64,000 nucleotides of DNA, from NCBI GenBank assembly GCA_035277485.1, contig DATEKK010000109.1, positions 62,001 to 126,000 of the forward strand, read 5' to 3'. Position numbers and translations under genes: made by a program. The DNA comes from JADGGM01 sp035277485 (lineage in GTDB: Bacteria > Gemmatimonadota > Gemmatimonadetes > Gemmatimonadales > Gemmatimonadaceae). The notes under the pieces are model-generated. The model did not search any database. It was not told the DNA's origin and worked only from the letters and a program-made list of their open reading frames with translations. Below, one piece after another: positions 60,216 through 64,000 of this stretch (position 1 is its first letter; every line of letters begins with the position of its first letter).

Positions 60216-61495
60216 CGGCTCGCGCGAACCCAGCGCACCAGCTCGCGCGGGGACGGACGCTTGCCGTACATGAGCAGCCCCGTACGATAGATGCGCGCCG
60301 CAATCCATACGGCAATCCAACATCCAGCGATGAGCGCGCCAAGTGACGCTGCCAGCTTCCACGCCGGAATCGGGATGAGACTCAGCCTGAGCGGCATGAT
60401 GATCGGCGATGAAAACGGAATGTACGACAACACTTCGGCGAGACGACTCTCCGGCGCAAAGCTCACCGGCTGAATGAACAGCGCCGTGATCACGAGCAGG
60501 AGCGTCACCGGCATCTGAACCTGCTGTGCGTCCTGCTCGCTGCTCACCATCGAGCCGATCGCCGCGAACAAAGACGAGTAGACGATATAACCGAGGATGA
60601 AATAGACGACGAGCAGGACGCCCATGCCTGCCGCGACGTGCGGCAGCGCATAGTTGGAAGCCTCAACGTGGAATCGCGCCATGAGCGCTGCGCGGTTCTG
60701 GACGAGAAAAATCGTCGCTACGGCCGAAAACACGAGTTGCGCTGCTGCGACCCCGCCGACGCCGAGAATCTTGCCGAACAACAGCGTGTCCGGACGGACG
60801 CTCGACACGACGGTTTCGGCCACGCGCGTCTGCTTCTCCTCCATCACGCCGCGCATCACGATCTGGCCGTAGAAGAAGATCGTCATGTACAGCACGAACG
60901 CGACAATGAACGCCACGATGCTCCCGACTTCCCCCGACCCGCCTCGACCGCGCGCCGTGAGGCGCTCGGGGGTCAACTGCAGGTCTAACGCAGTGAGCGC
61001 TTCCACTTGTTTCGGGTCCATTCCCGCCGAACGGAGCCGCGTTGCGATCAGTTCATCGTGCACGATGCGCTGCAACTTCGACATCTCGATCGTCGACGTC
61101 GCATTCGACCCGGCATAGTGAACGTCGGGCTTGGGCCAGAGCAGCGGGCCCAACACGAGATATCCTTTGCGCCTGCCGCTGATCACGTCGCGGGTGGCGC
61201 TGGACTCCGCGGCGGCAAGTGCGGAGGGCACCACGTCTTCGTAGCGCGGGGCCATATCGCCGGTGACGCCACTGTCGAGGCGTGCCGCCACGCGGGCACC
61301 AATGCCGCTGGCGGATGCGTCGATGATCGTGATGCGCGCCATGTCCGGCGACACGGCCGCCCTCGACGTGAAGTAGACCGGGATGAAGATGATGAGACCC
61401 AGGAACGCCGGCACGAGCACGGTGCTCACGACGAACCACCGCGAGCGGATGCGTTCCATGAATTCGCGTTGGGCGACGATCCAGAGTTTATGCAT
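60212..61495 (-). CDS. ABC-2 type transporter permease (NatB-like)
   Basis: The 427-residue membrane protein starts with M-H-K-L-W-I-V-A-Q-R-E-F-M-E-R-I-R-S-R-W, typical of NatB-type permeases. One helix follows (V-S-T-V-L-V-P-A-F-L-G-L-I-I-F), then an extracytoplasmic domain of about 150 residues and five further helices (V-G-S-I-V-A-F-I-V-A-F-V-L-Y, G-V-L-L-V-V-Y-F-I-L-G, V-T-L-L-L-V-I-T-A-L-F-I). The start overlaps the ATPase stop by 8 nt (ATGCATAA). The exported substrate may be an ion or small molecule. Confidence 0.9.
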   Translation of the reverse strand: MHKLWIVAQREFMERIRSRWFVVSTVLVPAFLGLIIFIPVYFTSRAAVSPDMARITIIDASASGIGARVAARLDSGVTGDMAPRYEDVVPSALAAAESSATRDVISGRRKGYLVLGPLLWPKPDVHYAGSNATSTIEMSKLQRIVHDELIATRLRSAGMDPKQVEALTALDLQLTPERLTARGRGGSGEVGSIVAFIVAFVLYMTIFFYGQIVMRGVMEEKQTRVAETVVSSVRPDTLLFGKILGVGGVAAAQLVFSAVATIFLVQNRAALMARFHVEASNYALPHVAAGMGVLLVVYFILGYIVYSSLFAAIGSMVSSEQDAQQVQMPVTLLLVITALFIQPVSFAPESRLAEVLSYIPFSSPIIMPLRLSLIPIPAWKLAASLGALIAGCWIAVWIAARIYRTGLLMYGKRPSPRELVRWVRASR

Positions 61496-62456
61496 GGACG
61501 GTCTCCATCGCGTCTCCGTTAGGCGAAAGGGCCGACACGCGGTCCACGAACACGCGGTGCAGCGACGGCTGCACCAGCTCGAATCGTTGCACCACGGCGC
61601 CGGCTTCGATCAGCGCGCGGAGCAGCCGCTGCGGATCGGCCGACGGCGCCAGATCGAGCTCGATCACCTGGTTCGAGTCGTCGACGCGCGCAACGAGTGT
61701 CCGATCCTCGAGAATGTGCGAGACACCGTTGTGCGTGCCGCCCTCCAGCGCGAGCGCCACCTGCTGCACCCCGTGCGCCCGTCGGACCTCGGCGAGCGTG
61801 CCGTCGACCAGTTTGGCGCCCTGCGCGATAATGCACACGGCGTCGCATAGACGCTCCGCGCTCTCCATGAGGTGCGTGCTGAAGATCACGGTTTTCCCCG
61901 CGCGCTTGAGCTCGATGATGATGTCCTTGAGCGCTTGCGCGTTGATCGGGTCGAGGGCGCTGAAAGGCTCGTCGAGGATCATGACGTCGGGGTCGTGCAC
62001 GAGCGCGCCGATGAACTGCACCTTCTGTTGCATGCCACGGGACAGCTCCTCGACGCGGGCGTCGCCCCAATCGCGTTCCGGGGTGACCAACTGCAGGCGC
62101 TCGAGCCAGGCGTCGATGCGGCGCGCGGCTTCGGCGGGCGCGACGCCCTTGAGTTGCGCGAGAAAGAGGAGCACCCGGCGCACCGTCATGCGGCGGTAGA
62201 GGCCGCGCTCTTCGGGCAGGTAGCCCACGCGGTCGACGACGCCCGGTCGTCCGTTAGGCAGGCCCATGATCTGGATGGTGCCCGTGTCCGGCTCGAGGAC
62301 GTCGAGGATCATGCGGATGGTGGTGGTCTTCCCGGCGCCGTTGGGGCCCAGGAGACCGTAGACCATGCCGGTTGGGATCTTTAGCGAGAGGTCGCGCACC
62401 GCGACGTGGTTGGCGAACCGTTTCGAGATGTGGTCGATGCTGACGGCAGCGGTCAT
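61488..62456 (-). CDS. ABC exporter ATP-binding protein (NatA-like)
   Basis: ATG 62456 gives 322 residues; upstream sequence in frame is not coding. Walker A is G-P-N-G-A-G-K-T-T, the signature is L-S-R-G-M-Q-Q-K instead of the usual L-S-G-G-Q, Walker B reads V-M-I-L-D-E-P-F-S-A-L-D, and the H-loop S-T-H-L. The LSRGMQQK signature is typical for NatA-type and several sodium or bacteriocin exporters. The C-terminal 95 residues form the accessory domain. It heads the minus-strand operon, divergent from the porin gene. Confidence 0.92.
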   Translation of the reverse strand: MTAAVSIDHISKRFANHVAVRDLSLKIPTGMVYGLLGPNGAGKTTTIRMILDVLEPDTGTIQIMGLPNGRPGVVDRVGYLPEERGLYRRMTVRRVLLFLAQLKGVAPAEAARRIDAWLERLQLVTPERDWGDARVEELSRGMQQKVQFIGALVHDPDVMILDEPFSALDPINAQALKDIIIELKRAGKTVIFSTHLMESAERLCDAVCIIAQGAKLVDGTLAEVRRAHGVQQVALALEGGTHNGVSHILEDRTLVARVDDSNQVIELDLAPSADPQRLLRALIEAGAVVQRFELVQPSLHRVFVDRVSALSPNGDAMETVHA

Positions 62457-62564
62457 GGACGAGCCCGGCGAGGCGGAAGAAGGAATCCTCCAACTATACG
62501 GATGTCGGGGCTCAGGGTTCCAGTCCGGGCGGTCTTGCCGGTGGGCGCAGGTGGCTGCAGGTTG

Positions 62565-62586
62565 GTTGTTACCATTTGGTAACAAC
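62565..62586. promoter_or_regulatory. Perfect palindrome upstream of porin gene
   Basis: GTTGTTACC-ATTT-GGTAACAAC is a perfect 9-bp-arm inverted repeat 21 nt before the porin start codon and about 110 nt before the divergent ABC operon. It is likely an operator. The binding protein is unknown; the ModE-type regulator gene downstream is one candidate, although the sequence does not resemble the known E. coli ModE box. Confidence 0.65.
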
Positions 62587-62607
62587 GCTCCCATCGCCCC
62601 TCACCTC

Positions 62608-63648
62608 ATGCGATCGTTCGACGTGCACCGTGCCGCGATCGTCGCGGCGCCCCTGTTCGCCCTCCTTCCCGCGGTTGCCGCAGCCCAATATCCGCTCGTG
62701 CCCACTCCGGTGATTCCGTTAGGCGCACTGTCGTCCAGCATCAAGCTGGCCGGCTACGTGTCGGTGCGCGACACGAAGCACGGCGACTCGACCAGCTTTT
62801 CCGTCAACCGCGCGCGGCTCACCGCGATGATCGCGCCGCTGCCATACCTGGCCGTGCGCGTGCAGGCTGATTTCTCGGGCAATCAGAGCGAAGCCGTGTC
62901 GGACAACACGGTGCACGGGTTCGAGCTGACCGACGCGTACGTCGAGCTCGCGCAGCCGGCCGCCGATTCGCTCACGTGGGGGCAGTGGCATCCTGCCCTC
63001 ATCGTCGGGCAATTCAAGCAGCCGTTCAGCCTCGAGTATCTCACGTCGTACGCGTATTTGCGCACGACCAATCGCGCCGCGGCCATTGACGGGCTGACTC
63101 CCAAGCGCGACATCGGCGCTCTCGCCCAAGTGCAGTGGTCGCGCTTCGTCACCGCCGACGCGTCGGTGACCAACGGACAGGGCGCCAACGCGCTGTCGAA
63201 TCCGAACGGTCTCGAGCTGCTCATTGGCCGCGTCACCGTCACACCGTTTTCGTGGCTCGCGGTCGCCGCGAAGCTCGGCAACGAAGGCACGGATCACATC
63301 AAGGGGTACGACGGCCGCATCGAATGGCGAGACCTGCTCATCGAGGGCGAGGGCATCCACCGGTCGCGGCCACTCTCGGGCGAGCATCAAGACGCCGGCG
63401 GCGGCTACATGCTCGGCGCATACAAGGTGCTGCCCTGGCTTCAGCCGGTGTTCAAGCGCGAGTGGTTCAGCGACACGAGGCAGTTGGATGGTACGAACAC
63501 GAATACGCAGCAGGATTGGTCGACCTTTGGCGTGAATTTCATCACGTCCAGGGAGAATCTCCGGTTTCTGGTGGATTGGGTGGTCAAGTCTCAACGCCCA
63601 ACGACGACGCAAAATGAAGTCGACTTCCAGCTCGTCGCCAATTTCTGA
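62608..63648 (+). CDS. Phosphate-selective porin O/P-type outer-membrane protein
   Basis: ATG 62608 gives 346 residues with a signal peptide (A-V-A-A-A-Q). The body has alternating strands with G-Y-V-S-V-R-D-T, F-S-V-N-R-A-R-L-T, R-V-Q-A-D-F-S-G-N and L-I-V-G-Q-F-K-Q-P-F-S-L-E-Y-L-T-S-Y, the F-K-x-P-F-S-x-E core of the OprO/OprP family. The terminal residues V-A-N-F end with the Phe needed for barrel insertion. The channel may pass phosphate or other anions. The regulator gene begins inside its last 35 nt. Confidence 0.88.
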   Translation: MRSFDVHRAAIVAAPLFALLPAVAAAQYPLVPTPVIPLGALSSSIKLAGYVSVRDTKHGDSTSFSVNRARLTAMIAPLPYLAVRVQADFSGNQSEAVSDNTVHGFELTDAYVELAQPAADSLTWGQWHPALIVGQFKQPFSLEYLTSYAYLRTTNRAAAIDGLTPKRDIGALAQVQWSRFVTADASVTNGQGANALSNPNGLELLIGRVTVTPFSWLAVAAKLGNEGTDHIKGYDGRIEWRDLLIEGEGIHRSRPLSGEHQDAGGGYMLGAYKVLPWLQPVFKREWFSDTRQLDGTNTNTQQDWSTFGVNFITSRENLRFLVDWVVKSQRPTTTQNEVDFQLVANF

Positions 63649-64000
63649 GCGCGACGTCCGTCCGTGCCGCAACAGCATCCGCTGGCGCGGCGGGGCGCGC
63701 GCGCGCGCGGTGCTCATCGTCGTGCGCGACGGCGACAAGATCATCGGGCCGCGGTTCATCCGACTGCTCGAGCAGATCGGCGCGCGCGGGTCGATCCGCG
63801 CCGCGGCCACGTCGTTAGGAATCGGGTATCGCCACGCGCTCGCCTGGATCCGGCGGGCCGAGCTGCTCGTTGGGCAGCCGCTGGTGGAGCGGCATGCGGG
63901 CGGGCCGGCGGGCGGCGGCGCTCGCCTAACGGAAAAGGCGCGCGGGGTGACGCGCGCCTACCGGCGGGTCAACGCCTCGATTTACCGTCTCGTCGAGCGC
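63614..64000 (+). CDS. ModE-type DNA-binding regulator (3' truncated by window end)
   Basis: The frame from ATG 63614 (or GTG 63710) has no stop before the window end, so at least 129 residues are visible. The winged-helix part carries F-I-R-L-L-E-Q-I-G-A-R-G-S-I-R-A-A-A-T-S-L-G-I-G-Y-R-H-A-L-A-W-I, then P-L-V-E-R and G-G-P-A-G-G-G-A-R-L-T-E-K-A-R, the signature of the LysR-like N-terminal domain of ModE. In E. coli ModE represses molybdate uptake genes. The C-terminal molybdate-binding part is missing from the window and may not exist in this protein. It overlaps the porin gene. Confidence 0.85.
   Translation, partial: MKSTSSSSPISERDVRPCRNSIRWRGGARARAVLIVVRDGDKIIGPRFIRLLEQIGARGSIRAAATSLGIGYRHALAWIRRAELLVGQPLVERHAGGPAGGGARLTEKARGVTRAYRRVNASIYRLVER

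Overview
The window is a GC-rich (roughly two thirds G+C), densely coding bacterial chromosome segment with no rRNA, tRNA, insertion sequence, phage or CRISPR features that I could see. The mix of genes fits a free-living Gram-negative (diderm) heterotroph: outer-membrane porins and barrel proteins, an RND efflux pump with a TolC-like channel, three large tandem FtsX/MacB-type orphan permeases (two with PadR regulators), S9 and M20 exopeptidases, and many sensor kinases. This combination is reminiscent of Gemmatimonadota or Acidobacteria. I lean to Gemmatimonadota, but that is inference from gene content, not from a marker gene.

Layout. 1-4.4 kb: end of an HD-GYP protein, a secreted PG-binding-like protein, and a minus-strand MarR / S9 peptidase / secreted protein cluster. 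5.1-12.4 kb: TetR / TolC / adaptor / RND pump operon with a trailing SDR gene. 12.4-16.9 kb: an orphan permease and a minus-strand ABC-2 exporter. 17.0-23.9 kb: a compact six-gene trans-4-hydroxy-L-proline degradation operon (GntR, semialdehyde dehydrogenase, deaminase, epimerase, D-hydroxyproline dehydrogenase subunits, two of them fused) behind a clear palindromic operator. 23.9-29.8 kb: an M20 peptidase gene broken by one in-frame amber codon, a large barrel protein, panD and a diguanylate cyclase. 29.8-36.1 kb: two PadR/permease pairs. 36.3-43.6 kb: zinc-ribbon orphan, PhzF-like protein, P5C dehydrogenase, amino acid permease, BNR-repeat protein, a kinase-like receiver protein without ATPase domain, and endonuclease IV. 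43.8-53.1 kb: two-component system, ECF sigma/anti-sigma pair, SWIB protein with histone-like tail, signal peptidase I and a large hybrid kinase. 53.1-55.7 kb: small membrane and stress proteins, with a GroES-like protein and a bacilliredoxin. 55.8-60.2 kb: an NtrB/NtrC-type pair followed by a -24/-12 promoter, a 24-residue pqqA gene, an intrinsic terminator and pqqE. 60.2-64 kb: a minus-strand ABC-2 exporter, a phosphate-selective-type porin, and the start of a ModE-type regulator cut by the window end.

The most striking sequence-level signal is not a gene. The 7-mer GTTAGGC (or its complement GCCTAAC) occurs about 85 times by my hand count, when about 7 would be expected from base composition. 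It is embedded in coding sequence on both strands, usually as the rare codon pair TTA-GGC, and sometimes supplies stop codons. It behaves like a genome-wide signal word (uptake, recombination, segregation or modification site). A second dispersed family, built on GGACA-N-GCCGGACA units, forms a 43-bp tandem array, a 46-bp-arm inverted repeat and solitary copies in intergenic or gene-end positions.
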